Source of the DNA: Pseudoalteromonas lipolytica
Lineage (GTDB): Bacteria; Pseudomonadota; Gammaproteobacteria; Enterobacterales; Alteromonadaceae
DNA length: 64,000 bases
NCBI RefSeq assembly: GCF_001306915.1
Contig: NZ_LJTC01000005.1
Coordinates: 248,001 to 312,000, forward strand
Direction: 5' to 3'
Shown: positions 28,874-40,305 of the stretch, piece after piece
How positions within the stretch are numbered: the stretch's first letter is position 1
Layout of the letters: every line of letters starts with the position of its first letter
Notes under the pieces: model-generated
Seen by the model: only the letters and a program-made list of their open reading frames with translations
The model's database searches: none
What the model was told of the DNA's origin: nothing
Made by a program: the position numbers and the translations under genes

Positions 28874-29605
28874 GTGTCTAAGTCTGCAATTTTATATCGC
28901 ATGGTGACCGATGAGCATATTTGCCCATTCGGTTTAAAATCAAAAGATTTACTAGAGCGTCATGGTTACGATGTTGATGATCGTCACTTAACCAGCCGTG
29001 AGCAAACTGACGAATTCAAACAGCAGCATGATGTAAAAACCACACCACAAACCTTTATCAACGATAAACGCATTGGTGGTTACGATGATTTACGCGACTT
29101 TTTTAATCTGCCCGAGGCTGGCCAACAAGGTACCAGTTATACCCCTGTTTTAGCCATTTTCGCAGTAGCTATGCTACTAAGCTGCGGTTTCACTTATGCC
29201 AGTGGTGAGGCTTTATTTTCTATGAAGAACCTGCTGCTGTTTGTTGCATTATCCATGGCGGTATTAGCGATACAAAAGCTGCAATACTTATACAGCTTTT
29301 CTAACTCATTTATTACCTATGACTTACTAGCCATGCGTGTCGTGCCCTACGCCTATGTTTATCCATTTATAGAGGCGTATGTAGCGATAGGTATGGTGGC
29401 TAAATTACCCGCCTTAGCTGTAGCACCATTTTCACTATTTATTGGTGGTATAGGTGCGGTATCAGTTATTAAGGCTGTGTATATCGATAAACGAGAGCTT
29501 AAATGCGCCTGTGTTGGTGGCGACAGTAATGTGCCGCTCGGCTTTATATCACTGAGTGAAAACGTATTTATGATAGCCGCAGGTATATGGATGCTAATGA
29601 GCTAA
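28874..29605 (+). CDS. Glutaredoxin domain fused to MauE-like membrane domain
   Basis: A 243-residue protein from a GTG start preceded by AAGGAGG. Residues 1-85 are glutaredoxin-like: a CPFG site with Cys17, the KTTPQTF cis-Pro loop and RIGGYDDL. Residues ~90-243 form four or five membrane helices of the MauE/DoxX type, with two Cys in ELKCACVGGDSNVPLGF. MauE-like proteins pass electrons or disulfides across the inner membrane, so a membrane-tethered thiol-disulfide role is likely. The active site is monothiol-like (CPFG), as in some glutaredoxins. Confidence 0.85.
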   Translation: MSKSAILYRMVTDEHICPFGLKSKDLLERHGYDVDDRHLTSREQTDEFKQQHDVKTTPQTFINDKRIGGYDDLRDFFNLPEAGQQGTSYTPVLAIFAVAMLLSCGFTYASGEALFSMKNLLLFVALSMAVLAIQKLQYLYSFSNSFITYDLLAMRVVPYAYVYPFIEAYVAIGMVAKLPALAVAPFSLFIGGIGAVSVIKAVYIDKRELKCACVGGDSNVPLGFISLSENVFMIAAGIWMLMS

Positions 29606-29607
29606 TA

Positions 29608-29640
29608 CAAAAACGCGAGGGATTACCCTCGCGTTCATTT
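29608..29640. terminator. Bidirectional terminator between the glutaredoxin fusion and tldD
   Basis: AACGCGAGGG pairs perfectly with CCCTCGCGTT around ATTA. The minus strand has a TTTTTG run after the stem, serving tldD; the plus strand has CATTTTAA. Confidence 0.85.
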
Positions 29641-29659
29641 TAACTATTATTGAGGATTA

Positions 29660-31099
29660 TTAAGCCGTACCACCCACGGTTAGGTTATCAATTTTAAGGC
29701 TTGGCTGACCCACACCAACGGGTACGCTTTGGCCATCTTTACCACACACGCCAACGCCTTTATCAAGCGCTAAGTCGTTACCTACCATCGAAATTTGCTG
29801 CATCACTTCTGGGCCATTACCAATCAGTGTTGCGCCTTTGATAGGTTGCGTGATTTTACCGTTTTCAATTAAGTAGGCTTCAGAGGCACTAAATACAAAC
29901 TTACCTGACGTAATATCCACTTGGCCGCCACCAAAGTTAGGCGCGAAGATACCTTTTTTCACTGAGCTGATGATATCAGCTTGGCTGTGCTCGCCACCTA
30001 ACATATAGGTGTTGGTCATACGCGGCATAGGTAAATGAGCATACGATTCACGGCGTGCGTTACCAGTAGGGTTAACACCCATCAAACGGGCATTTAGCTT
30101 ATCTTGCATGTAGCCCTTTAAAATACCGTTTTCAATAAGCACGTTATACGCAGCTGGTGTCCCTTCGTCATCCACGTTCAATGAACCACGGCGATCAGCA
30201 ATGGTGCCATCATCCACGACTGTACACAGTTCAGATGCCACCTTTTGACCTACTTTACCGCTAAACGCTGATGCGCCTTTACGGTTAAAGTCACCTTCTA
30301 GGCCATGGCCTACCGCTTCGTGTAGTAACACACCTGGCCAACCTGCGCCTAGCACAACTTCCATGCTACCGGCAGGTGCATCGATTGCTTCAAGGTTTAC
30401 TTTTGCTTGGCGAACAGCTTCTTCGGCGTATTCCATCCAACGCGGTTTGCCATCGACTAATTCTTTAAAATAGCCATAATCTAAACGCGCACCGCCCCCT
30501 GCACCACCGCGCTCACGGCGGCCGTTCTTCTCCAGTAACACTGAGCAGTTTAAGCGAATAAGCGGACGAATATCGGTGGCAAAGGTGCCATCACTTGCAG
30601 CAATTAACACTTCTTCATAAACCGCCGACATTGAGCTGATCACTTGCTCAGCATCCGGTGCTAATTGACGAATATAGTTTTCAAGTTCGCGTAGCAGGCT
30701 TACTTTGTCATCGTTGCTCATGCTTTGAATTGGTTGATGCGGCGCATACTGTTGTTTAGCAGCTACATCACTGAACACCTGAATTGTTTTGTTTTCGCCA
30801 GCATTGGCAATGCTGCGCGCTGCCGTTGCAGCTTTGTTTAACGCTTCAAGGTTAATCGCATCTGAGTATGAAAAACCGGTTTTTTCACCGCTAACAGCAC
30901 GCACACCCACACCACGCTCAACGTTGTATGAGCCTTCTTTTACTAAACCGTCTTCAAGCACCCAAGATTCGTGGTGACTCGATTGAAAATACAGGTCGGC
31001 ATAGTCAACTTGGTGCTGATGAATAAAAGCGAGCGTTTTTTCTAATTCTTCTCTTGTTAATTGGCTGTCATGTAATAAATGCTGTTCAACCGTGTTCAT
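29660..31099 (-). CDS. tldD: Metalloprotease TldD
   Basis: A 479-residue subunit of the TldD/TldE zinc protease. The catalytic zinc motif is HEAVGH (His260-His264) in [16 protein letters not shown]. The C-terminal [12 protein letters not shown] block is also typical. TldD acts with TldE (PmbA) to degrade unfolded or modified peptides and mature microcin-type peptides. The stop/start overlap with the nitrilase gene (31096-31099) shows it is the last gene of the yhdP-nitrilase-tldD operon, as in other gammaproteobacteria. The TldE partner is not in the window. Confidence 0.95.
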   Translation of the reverse strand: MNTVEQHLLHDSQLTREELEKTLAFIHQHQVDYADLYFQSSHHESWVLEDGLVKEGSYNVERGVGVRAVSGEKTGFSYSDAINLEALNKAATAARSIANAGENKTIQVFSDVAAKQQYAPHQPIQSMSNDDKVSLLRELENYIRQLAPDAEQVISSMSAVYEEVLIAASDGTFATDIRPLIRLNCSVLLEKNGRRERGGAGGGARLDYGYFKELVDGKPRWMEYAEEAVRQAKVNLEAIDAPAGSMEVVLGAGWPGVLLHEAVGHGLEGDFNRKGASAFSGKVGQKVASELCTVVDDGTIADRRGSLNVDDEGTPAAYNVLIENGILKGYMQDKLNARLMGVNPTGNARRESYAHLPMPRMTNTYMLGGEHSQADIISSVKKGIFAPNFGGGQVDITSGKFVFSASEAYLIENGKITQPIKGATLIGNGPEVMQQISMVGNDLALDKGVGVCGKDGQSVPVGVGQPSLKIDNLTVGGTA

Positions 31100-31926
31100 A
31101 ATAAATGCTCTCTAAATCGTTGCTGAGACTGCACAGGCATGTCTTGGCGAATTGTATTCAAGCGGTTTAAATCAAGCTCATGGCTGATAAACCCGGTACC
31201 AGAGGCAAGCTCACTGAGCGTTTCTCCCCATGGTGAAATAATAATGCTGTGGCCATATGTGTGGCGGCCATTTTCATGCTCGCCCCACTGCGCTGCGGCA
31301 ACCACATAGCATTGTGTTTCGATTGCCCGCGCAGCTAATAAAATATGCCAATGAGCAGCGCCGGTGACTGTGGTAAAGGCACTGGGCACTAAAATAAGCT
31401 CAGCCCCTTGGCGCTGCATGGCGGTGAATAAGCCACTAAAACGTAGATCATAACATACTGCTAAGCCAATTTTACCAAATGGCGAGTCGACCACCACAAT
31501 ATCATTGCCTGCTTGCGTCGCATCAGACTCTCGGTAACTGCGGGTAGTGTCGGCTACATCTACATCAAATAAATGAATTTTATTGTACTGCGCAACCACA
31601 TCGCCTTGGTTGTTAAATAAAAACGAGGCGGCTAAATACTTACCATTTTGCTGCGAAACAGGCAGGGTGCCAGCGGCTAACCAAATATCATGTTGCTTGC
31701 ATAAATCGGCAAGTTTCGCTTTATATGCCTCACTTTGGTGACCTAATTGATAGCTTGCTTGGCTTTGCTTACTAAAGATCAAAAAGCTTTCCGGTAAACA
31801 CACTAGCAATGGCCGAGTTGCAGGTAACTGATTCAATGTCTCTGCTAAAAAAGCGAGATTTTGCTCAGCATTCATACTTGAGCACATTTGTACTGCAACA
31901 ACCTGTGGGTGAGGATTAGCCTTCAT
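31096..31926 (-). CDS. Carbon-nitrogen hydrolase, Nit1/deaminated-glutathione-amidase-like
   Basis: A 276-residue nitrilase-superfamily enzyme with the Glu-Lys-Cys catalytic set: Glu46 in LVCLPESF, Lys116 in YNKIHLFD and Cys158 in [10 protein letters not shown]. The nearest known group is Nit1/YbeM, which hydrolyses deaminated glutathione made by transaminase side reactions; this specificity is inferred from the motif spacing. The gene overlaps yhdP by 11 bases and tldD by 4, so it is translationally coupled to both. Confidence 0.88.
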   Translation of the reverse strand: MKANPHPQVVAVQMCSSMNAEQNLAFLAETLNQLPATRPLLVCLPESFLIFSKQSQASYQLGHQSEAYKAKLADLCKQHDIWLAAGTLPVSQQNGKYLAASFLFNNQGDVVAQYNKIHLFDVDVADTTRSYRESDATQAGNDIVVVDSPFGKIGLAVCYDLRFSGLFTAMQRQGAELILVPSAFTTVTGAAHWHILLAARAIETQCYVVAAAQWGEHENGRHTYGHSIIISPWGETLSELASGTGFISHELDLNRLNTIRQDMPVQSQQRFREHLL

Positions 31927-34900
31927 TATTATCTAAACTCGCTGAAGATGCGGCATCTTTTAATTTTAGTTGCGTCGACGACTGCGGCTGGCTTTGCGCG
32001 GCTTGCGGTAACGTCACTTCACGGCTCTTACGATCAACTTCTTCGACAACAGGATCGTTCATACTGCCTGTTACTTTAAAGTTGATCTCTGAGATCACCC
32101 GCGCTGAGTGAATCACTTTGTCGATTGCCAACGCAGCAAGACCACTTACCGGATTAACCATCCATGCCACAATCACTGGAATACTCGACGTTACCTGCGG
32201 CGCAACCGCTAGGTCGTAATCAATTTCAAAGGTATTTAAGTTTGTATGGCCTTTAATCGTTAAATCAGCAGGCACACCATCAAGTTTGGTATCTTGAGTG
32301 TAAGCAATGCCCTTTTCTAGCTGCATCGTGCCTTGCATGCTGTTATAGAAAAAGCCTTTGGAGAATACATCCCTAAAGTCCAGTTTCAACTTACGCACTA
32401 ACGAGTCTAAACTCAGTAATGAGAATACTCGCGCACCACCATCACTGATCTCAGCAAGGTGCCCTTCACCTAAACGCCAATCTAACTCACCGGCTAAACT
32501 TGGTACATCAAAGCTATAAGGGGCGCCTTGCCATGCAAGATCAAACTTAATATTGGCGTCAGAGTCTTTTACTGTAGTAGTGATATCAAACTCATCAAAT
32601 AGCGCACCAATATCGTCACTTTGTAAGTTACCACTAAAGCGTGTTTGCCCATCGGCAAATTGCCCTTTACCGCGCAATACGTGATCGCCTTTGTCGATAA
32701 CCAGCTCAGTAAACAAAAGTTTATCGTTCTCCCCAACTAAGCTACTTTTAATTTTATCGAGCTGATACTCAGCGACTTTACAATCTTCACAGTTAAACTC
32801 GATGGCTGGGACTCGGGTTAACCAGCTTAAATCTTCAGGTTCAGTGCTTTGCTCTGTTTGCTCTGCAACTTCGTTAAAATTAATACGCAGATAGTCAGTA
32901 AAAATTTGAATTGGTCTGCGTGTTTCACCGGTTGGGATCAGTGCATCGGCACGTAATTCTTTAGCATTTAGCTTTAACTCTAAATCTGATTGTTTTGGCG
33001 CTAAGCGAAATTCAAAATCATTAAAGTCGATATTGTGTAGTGCCAGTTTATTAAATTTGCCCGTTACGTTGTTGAATGCAGGCATCACACTTGGCGCATC
33101 TGACTTAACTTTGGTAAGCGCAATAATTTGATCAATTAAGCCAAACCAAGGCACTATTTCGGTTTCTGGTAAATCAATAGATACCGCAAAACCTTCACGG
33201 TTCAAACCTAAATCTTGATCTCCTAGAATTAGGTGGGCATTACTAAATTTCTTTTCGCCATTATCTAAAATCGCATTAAAAAATAACTGCTCATCAACAT
33301 TTGCGGTGATCAAATTAGAAATACGGTCGCCCTGCACGACCGCAGTTAATGGCCATTTCTGCTCTGCGCCTTTGTTATAAGGTGCAGGTAGTTGGCTAGT
33401 CACACCGATTAAATTACCACTCACATCGGCGCGGTAATTAAAGTCATTCGGTAAAAAGTTAAGCGACACATTAATATCAACATCACTTTGACCGCTTAAG
33501 TAACCGGCCAGTAAACCATGGGCCTGTTCAATTAAAGGCTCAGCTTCAAGCGCTAACTTTATAGCAATTTCAGCGCGATAGTTATCAGCCACACTTTCAC
33601 TGTTATAACTTGCAGTGAGCGGCATACCCATCCAATCTGCTTTGGCATTTTTTAAGTCGATTTTATCGTTGTTAAACTTAACAATACCGGTCATGTGATT
33701 AAGTGTGATCCCAGGCTGTGCAAGGTAAATCGGAATATTAGCTAACTCAACTTCACCAATCGCATCAACATGACCTGATTCTAGATCTACTAGTAATTCA
33801 ATTTCAGCCTGCGCTTCCCCTTTAGCTTGAACTACCTGAAATACATCAGCTAACGGTTTTGCTAACGGAGTCGCAGAAAAGAAGGGATTAAGCTTATCGC
33901 CATGGGCGCGTTTATTAATAGCAACTTTTAAGACATCTGCATTCATTAAATCGGCAATACTGACATGCACGCTATCGCCAAGGACTAGATTAACCAGCTT
34001 GCCCGACTTGCTATAGATATCCATGCGCTCATTTTCGAAATGTAAAATGACGTTGGCATCTTCAACTTCTGGCCAGCTTGGTGAAAACTTATAGTTCGCG
34101 TTTTCAACATTCGCTAACACTTCAAATTGACCTTGCTGCTCTTTGAACGGAAATCCTTTAAATGGCCCTGAGAACAACACTTGCGCTTTATTTACTTCGC
34201 CACCTTTAATGGCTCCATTGAGGTAGCTAACAAGGCTTTTGCTCATGACAGGTAACGGAAAATAATGCCCTGCGACTTTGGCATCAGGGGCATAGGCTTC
34301 AGCATATAAATCTAACCGCGGTTCATCAGTCAGGCTGAGCATCATCTCAGCAGCCACAGTTACTTCGTCGTTATCAAGCCAAATATTATCGCTACTAATG
34401 CGCCAGCCATCATCGTAATGATGAAGGTCTAGTTCTACATTTAATTGGTTATAGGCAATATCTTGGCTAAAGCTGCCGTTTGTTAATAGTTGATTATTCT
34501 CGCCATAAAGCTGAATTCGCCCAGCTGATTGATTAATTAAGCCATTAACGCGGATAGCTTGCCCACCTGGAACACCTTGCAGCGACAGCCAATTAATTTG
34601 TTCGCCCTGAAACCAAAGTTGCCAGTTATCCTGCTGACCTAACTCAAGGTAGGCATCACTTAACTGACCATTGGGTTGACGAGCTAAAAACGGGGCAAGT
34701 ACTTCAAAGTTACTTAACTGCGATAACTTGGCCAGCAATGCAAAATCAAATTGCTTTAACCAAATTTGATTTTTATCGCCAAGCTGAGCTTCAAATTGTA
34801 AGGTTGGCCATTGTTTTAAATCGCTTTCAAAGGTAAGTCCGGTGCTTTTTAAGCGCCAGCCACCTTGCTTTGGAAATAAATGAAAACCACCTTCGCTTAA

Positions 34901-35773
34901 ACTAATTTGATGCGCTTCTTGGTTTTGTTGCCAGTTGATAAAACTCGGTAGCCACTGCACTTTTACATCGCTGATCAGGCCTTTATCAAGGCTAAACCAA
35001 GTTTGTAAGTTGATGTCTGAATTAAGATGCTGCTTGTCGGTATTAATATATTGTGCCAGCCATTTAGATACATCAACGTTCGCCGCTTGCACATAGATAT
35101 CACCTGCCATGGTTTCGAGGGTCGACCCATTCAGCGCCATACGGGCGTCAAAGCTACCAACAGAAATTCCTGGTAACGCTAATGTACCTGAGCCTTGATG
35201 TTGTTCAGGGGTATTTTGCCAGACAATGTTTTCAAGAATGAGCTTACGCTCTTTACCATCATTGAGGATAAAGTTAAGGCTACTATCTTGCACTGCAAAG
35301 TGCCCTGTTTCACCAAGAAACAAACCTTCGATAAGTTCTTTTTGCTCAAAGTTACCTGATTGTTGATTATTGCCTAAATCAAGCATCGTTGGTAAATCGA
35401 CATCAGCATGAAAACCATTGATCACAAAGTAGCTCGATTTAAGCTGACGGGTTTTTACCGATTCCCATAAGTTAACTTCAAGGCTCGCTTTATCAATGGT
35501 GAGTGCAATGGGTGAGGTTTGGTTATCTTCAAAGGAAATATCTTCGATGACTAAGGCGGGCCCTTTCCCCTGCCAACTGGCTGAGATTGAGCCAATCGCT
35601 AAATTTACATCAAAACGTTCATACAAAAACGCTTCAATGTCATCTTTATAGTCATTCGCGTATGGCAGTGAATACTTTACCACAGAGACAATTACGGCCA
35701 GCAGTACGAGAGTAATAGCAAATACTTGCCATAACTTACGTAAACAATAAAAGCAGACCGTTTTTGCCTTCAT
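31916..35773 (-). CDS. yhdP: AsmA-like envelope protein YhdP
   Basis: A 1285-residue protein with one N-terminal membrane helix (about residues 14-35) followed by a very long periplasmic beta-rich region. The start of the mature part (GSISASWQGKGPALVIEDIS) and the C-terminal block (DLTIKGHTNLNTFEIDYDL) identify YhdP. AsmA-like proteins form bridge-like grooves thought to carry phospholipids between the inner and outer membranes. The rng-yhdP order with a 1-base stop/start contact matches E. coli. Confidence 0.93.
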   Translation of the reverse strand: MKAKTVCFYCLRKLWQVFAITLVLLAVIVSVVKYSLPYANDYKDDIEAFLYERFDVNLAIGSISASWQGKGPALVIEDISFEDNQTSPIALTIDKASLEVNLWESVKTRQLKSSYFVINGFHADVDLPTMLDLGNNQQSGNFEQKELIEGLFLGETGHFAVQDSSLNFILNDGKERKLILENIVWQNTPEQHQGSGTLALPGISVGSFDARMALNGSTLETMAGDIYVQAANVDVSKWLAQYINTDKQHLNSDINLQTWFSLDKGLISDVKVQWLPSFINWQQNQEAHQISLSEGGFHLFPKQGGWRLKSTGLTFESDLKQWPTLQFEAQLGDKNQIWLKQFDFALLAKLSQLSNFEVLAPFLARQPNGQLSDAYLELGQQDNWQLWFQGEQINWLSLQGVPGGQAIRVNGLINQSAGRIQLYGENNQLLTNGSFSQDIAYNQLNVELDLHHYDDGWRISSDNIWLDNDEVTVAAEMMLSLTDEPRLDLYAEAYAPDAKVAGHYFPLPVMSKSLVSYLNGAIKGGEVNKAQVLFSGPFKGFPFKEQQGQFEVLANVENANYKFSPSWPEVEDANVILHFENERMDIYSKSGKLVNLVLGDSVHVSIADLMNADVLKVAINKRAHGDKLNPFFSATPLAKPLADVFQVVQAKGEAQAEIELLVDLESGHVDAIGEVELANIPIYLAQPGITLNHMTGIVKFNNDKIDLKNAKADWMGMPLTASYNSESVADNYRAEIAIKLALEAEPLIEQAHGLLAGYLSGQSDVDINVSLNFLPNDFNYRADVSGNLIGVTSQLPAPYNKGAEQKWPLTAVVQGDRISNLITANVDEQLFFNAILDNGEKKFSNAHLILGDQDLGLNREGFAVSIDLPETEIVPWFGLIDQIIALTKVKSDAPSVMPAFNNVTGKFNKLALHNIDFNDFEFRLAPKQSDLELKLNAKELRADALIPTGETRRPIQIFTDYLRINFNEVAEQTEQSTEPEDLSWLTRVPAIEFNCEDCKVAEYQLDKIKSSLVGENDKLLFTELVIDKGDHVLRGKGQFADGQTRFSGNLQSDDIGALFDEFDITTTVKDSDANIKFDLAWQGAPYSFDVPSLAGELDWRLGEGHLAEISDGGARVFSLLSLDSLVRKLKLDFRDVFSKGFFYNSMQGTMQLEKGIAYTQDTKLDGVPADLTIKGHTNLNTFEIDYDLAVAPQVTSSIPVIVAWMVNPVSGLAALAIDKVIHSARVISEINFKVTGSMNDPVVEEVDRKSREVTLPQAAQSQPQSSTQLKLKDAASSASLDNNEG

Positions 35774-37245
35774 TACATCATTACCACATCAAACTGTTCT
35801 TGGTTGTATAAACTTTCTGTTTGAATACTGACTTGCTTACCAATAAATAGTTCCAGCTCAGCAAGGTTGTGATACTCATCATTGATCAATGCTTCACTTA
35901 CCGAAGGCGCTGCGTAAACCATGAACTTATCAGCTGCATAGGCACGGTTTACCCTCACGATTTCACGCAAGATTTCGTAGCAAACCGTTTCGACCGTTTT
36001 TTGCGAGCCGCGCCCTGAACACGCTGGACACACATCACAAAGAATGTGCTCCAAGCTTTCGCGGGTGCGTTTGCGGGTCATCTCTACTAAGCCTAGTGCA
36101 GATAAGCCATTTATGTTGGCTTTTGCACGATCTTTTGCAAGCGCAGATTCAAGTGAATGCAATACTCGGCGTTTGTGCTCATCACTAATCATATCGATAA
36201 AGTCGATGATAATGATGCCGCCTAAATTACGTAAACGTAGCTGACGAGCAATCGCTGAGGTTGCTTCGATATTAGTATTAAAAATGGTCTCTTCGAGGTT
36301 ACGGTGGCCAACAAACGCACCGGTATTTACATCAACGGTTGTCATCGCTTCGGTTTGGTCGATAATTAAATAACCTCCCGATTTAAGCTCAACTTTACGA
36401 TGTAGTGCTTTTTGGATCTCGGTTTCAACATCGAATAAATCGAAAATAGGTCGCTCACCCGGGTAGTATTCTAATGCTCCCGATAACAGCGGCACAAATT
36501 CTTCAGTAAATTCTTTAAGCTCTTGATAGGTTAGTTTTGAATCAACACGAATACGCTCCATGTCTTCACCTACGTAGTCACGTAGAGTACGAAACGCCAG
36601 TGTTAAGTCTTCATGCAAGATACTTTCTTTACTGGTTTTTTTGCGCTTAGTGACGATTTTTTGCCACAGCTTTTTTAAAAATTCCGCATCGTGACGTAGC
36701 TCTGCTTCAGATGCACCTTCTGCTGCGGTACGAACAATAAAGCTGCCGTCATCATCACCATATTCAGCAACAATTTTCTTTAAACGCGAACGTTCTTCTT
36801 CGGTTTCAATACGCTGGCTTACACCTACATGTGTTGCATCTGGCATAAACACTAAATAACGAGAAGGAATCGTGATATCGGTTGTTAAGCGCGCGCCCTT
36901 GGTACCTAGCGGGTCTTTAACCACTTGCACCATGATATGTTGACCTTGGCGCACAAGCTCTCGAATATCTTGTACTTTTTTGATTGGCTGTTCGTCAACG
37001 CCTTCTACAATTGAGGCACTGTTTACAATGTCTGATGCATGTAAAAAGGCGGCTTTCTCTAAGCCAATATCAACAAACGCAGCCTGCATACCCGGTAGTA
37101 CGCGGCTGATTTTACCTAGGTAAATATTGCCCACGATCCCAAGGTTGCCAATTCGCTCTAATTGGATTTCTTGCAGTACGCCATTTTCGATAAGCGCAAC
37201 GCGACTTTCGCTCGGTGTAACGTTGATCAGTAATTCGGTGCTCAT
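35773..37245 (-). CDS. rng: Ribonuclease G
   Basis: A 490-residue endoribonuclease of the RNase E/G family. The S1 RNA-binding domain is near residues 38-128 (GNIYLGKISRVLPGMQAAFV). The metal-binding catalytic Asps are in MTTVDVNTG and GGIIIIDFIDM. The Zn-link cysteines are in CDVCPACSGRG. It trims 16S rRNA 5' ends and decays selected mRNAs. It sits between maf and yhdP in one minus-strand operon with mreBCD upstream. Confidence 0.96.
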   Translation of the reverse strand: MSTELLINVTPSESRVALIENGVLQEIQLERIGNLGIVGNIYLGKISRVLPGMQAAFVDIGLEKAAFLHASDIVNSASIVEGVDEQPIKKVQDIRELVRQGQHIMVQVVKDPLGTKGARLTTDITIPSRYLVFMPDATHVGVSQRIETEEERSRLKKIVAEYGDDDGSFIVRTAAEGASEAELRHDAEFLKKLWQKIVTKRKKTSKESILHEDLTLAFRTLRDYVGEDMERIRVDSKLTYQELKEFTEEFVPLLSGALEYYPGERPIFDLFDVETEIQKALHRKVELKSGGYLIIDQTEAMTTVDVNTGAFVGHRNLEETIFNTNIEATSAIARQLRLRNLGGIIIIDFIDMISDEHKRRVLHSLESALAKDRAKANINGLSALGLVEMTRKRTRESLEHILCDVCPACSGRGSQKTVETVCYEILREIVRVNRAYAADKFMVYAAPSVSEALINDEYHNLAELELFIGKQVSIQTESLYNQEQFDVVMM

Positions 37246-37246
37246 G

Positions 37247-37816
37247 TTACCCTCTTAAAAATTCGTTTAATAACTGCTCTGTCTCATATAAAGGTAAGCC
37301 GACAACCGCAAAATAGCTACCCGAAAGGTGACTCACAAAGCGACCACCCAAGCCTTGAATACCATAACCACCGGCTTTATCTTGCGGCTCACCACTATGC
37401 CAGTAGGCATCAATTTCAGCATCGCAGAGTGGTTTAAATGTAACATCGGTGACAACAAGGCAGCTTTTTACTTGCTCACTATCAGCAATTGCCACAGCCG
37501 TCATCACTTGATGAGTACGGCCAGATAAGCGCTTCATGGTGGCGGTAAAATCAGCTTGATCTAGCGGCTTACCAAGTGCGGTATCATCAATGACAACCAC
37601 GGTATCGCTGCCAAGTACTGGGCGGTCGGTGTAACCCATAGCAACGCCCGATTGTGCTTTGAGTTTGGCTAGGCGCTCTACATAGTCACGCGGGGCTTCG
37701 TTTGGGAATTGGCTTTCATCAGCATCAACGCTAAATTGAGAAAACTCAACGCCAAGTTGGCTGAGCAACTCTTTTCGGCGCGGTGATGCAGACGCCAAAT
37801 AAATTGCGGTTTGCAT
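37247..37816 (-). CDS. yhdE: Maf-type nucleotide pyrophosphatase (YhdE)
   Basis: A 189-residue Maf protein. The signature ASASPRRKELL is at the N-terminus, and VLGSDTVVV and KPLDQADF carry the substrate and metal residues. YhdE-type Maf proteins hydrolyse dTTP, UTP and modified nucleotides, limiting their incorporation, and affect septum formation when overproduced. The gene touches mreD upstream (shared base 37816) and rng downstream (1-base gap). Confidence 0.94.
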   Translation of the reverse strand: MQTAIYLASASPRRKELLSQLGVEFSQFSVDADESQFPNEAPRDYVERLAKLKAQSGVAMGYTDRPVLGSDTVVVIDDTALGKPLDQADFTATMKRLSGRTHQVMTAVAIADSEQVKSCLVVTDVTFKPLCDAEIDAYWHSGEPQDKAGGYGIQGLGGRFVSHLSGSYFAVVGLPLYETEQLLNEFLRG

Positions 37817-38295
37817 TATCTAATCCTGAAATGACGGCGATATTTACGCAAAATTAAGAATATCCACCACCAACAAAGCATGCCGGTTAGCACTGGCCAC
37901 ATATAATGCGGGCTAAAATAAACGCCCATTAAAAAGTGGTTAAGCCAAAATTGCATGAGGTGGTAAAGCGTTAAAAACAAAGCAATTAAAATGCTTTGCT
38001 GCCATAAAGAAAAGTTTCTAATTTTTTGGAAGTTACTCGCAGTGATAAATATACACACCGAATAAGTCAGTGAGTTCACACCGAGTGGCGAACCTGATGC
38101 AAGGTCCATTAATAAACCAACGACCCAGGCTGTGCCAATATTTAGACGGTGCGGCACCGCTAACGACCAATACATTAATACCATTAACACCCAGTCTGGG
38201 CGGTATGGCTCAAACGAAATTGGTAACGGCATTAGTGCCATTACCAATGCAAAAAAGATACTGATAGCAATCAGCAAAGAGTGACGACTATTCAT
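37816..38295 (-). CDS. mreD: Rod-shape protein MreD
   Basis: A 159-residue integral membrane protein with five or six helices. The start at 38295 (MNSRHSLLIAISIFFALVMA) overlaps the 3' end of mreC by 8 bases and gives the usual MreD length; the upstream-extended frame to 38400 lies inside mreC. MreD is part of the elongasome with MreB, MreC, RodA and PBP2. Confidence 0.94.
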   Translation of the reverse strand: MNSRHSLLIAISIFFALVMALMPLPISFEPYRPDWVLMVLMYWSLAVPHRLNIGTAWVVGLLMDLASGSPLGVNSLTYSVCIFITASNFQKIRNFSLWQQSILIALFLTLYHLMQFWLNHFLMGVYFSPHYMWPVLTGMLCWWWIFLILRKYRRHFRIR

Positions 38296-39129
38296 TGCTG
38301 ATGCTCTCCTGCTGATTACGCCACAGCACAACCAATAAGCGAATACGGTCAAGTTGCGCAATTGGCTCAGCATAAACTTGCGCAAAAGGACGCCCTTCAT
38401 CGCGGTTAATTTCGGTCACCACGGCAACCGGATAACCCTCTGGGAAGGTACCACCAAGACCAGACGTAACCAAAATATCGCCAATGCGAACATCAAGGCT
38501 ATGCGGTACATGCGAAAGCTTTACCACGTTAATTTTACCAATGCCCTCAACCACGGTACGCACATCGTTACGTAAAATACGCACAGGTGTGGCATGAGTT
38601 GTATCTGTCATCAGCAGTACGCGCGAAGTAGTTGACCCCACTTGAGTGATTTGCCCCACTACACCCATTTCGTCAATCACAGCTTGGCCTTCGCTTAGGC
38701 CATCGGTTGTACCTCGGTTAATAACCACTTGGTGGCTATACGGATTTGAGTGAACAGAGAGGACTTGTGCAATAATTTTACGATTTGATTGTTTAGCCGA
38801 TGAACCGAGTAAAGCACGTAATTTATCGTTTTCACGAGATAGAAATTGCAGTTGTTGTAGTTGTTCGCTTTGTAGTAACTGCTTCTTTTTTAATGCTTCG
38901 TTTTCGGTTAAAAGCTGTTCGCGGGTATGCAGATTCTTCGCGCCAATACTAAATAGCTCATAGGGCAAGTTGGCAAGGTAAATGAGTGGGCTAACTAGAG
39001 TGTTTAGGCTGGTGCGGATTGTTGTACCACCTTGCGTGTAGCGATCGCCCACGATCAGCACGACACTCAAAAGCACTGCGACAAAAAGCCGCAGTTGCAA
39101 AGAGATGGTACGACCAAAAAGTAACTTCA

Positions 39130-39130
<1 letters not shown>
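38288..39130 (-). CDS. mreC: Rod-shape protein MreC
   Basis: A 280-residue protein with a short cytoplasmic tail, one membrane helix (LFVAVLLSVVLIVGD), a coiled coil (EALKKKQLLQSEQLQQLQFL) and two periplasmic beta barrels containing NRGTTDGLSEGQAVI and DILVTSGLGGTFPEGYPV. The stop overlaps the mreB side by one base and the mreD start by 8. It links the MreB filaments to cell-wall synthases. Confidence 0.96.
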
Positions 39131-40230
<1,100 letters not shown>

Positions 40231-40263
40231 CTAATCATGAAAAAGCGCAACTGCTTTAATTAA

Positions 40264-40302
40264 ATTGCTAAAAAAGGAAGCATCCATTGCTTCCTTTTTA
40301 AA
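40264..40302 (-). terminator. Rho-independent terminator after the SUMF1/PEGA gene
   Basis: AAAAAGGAAGCA pairs with TTGCTTCCTTTTT around TCCA. It lies directly after the stop of the minus-strand gene ending at 40306, separating it from mreB. Confidence 0.85.
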
Positions 40303-40305
40303 TTC

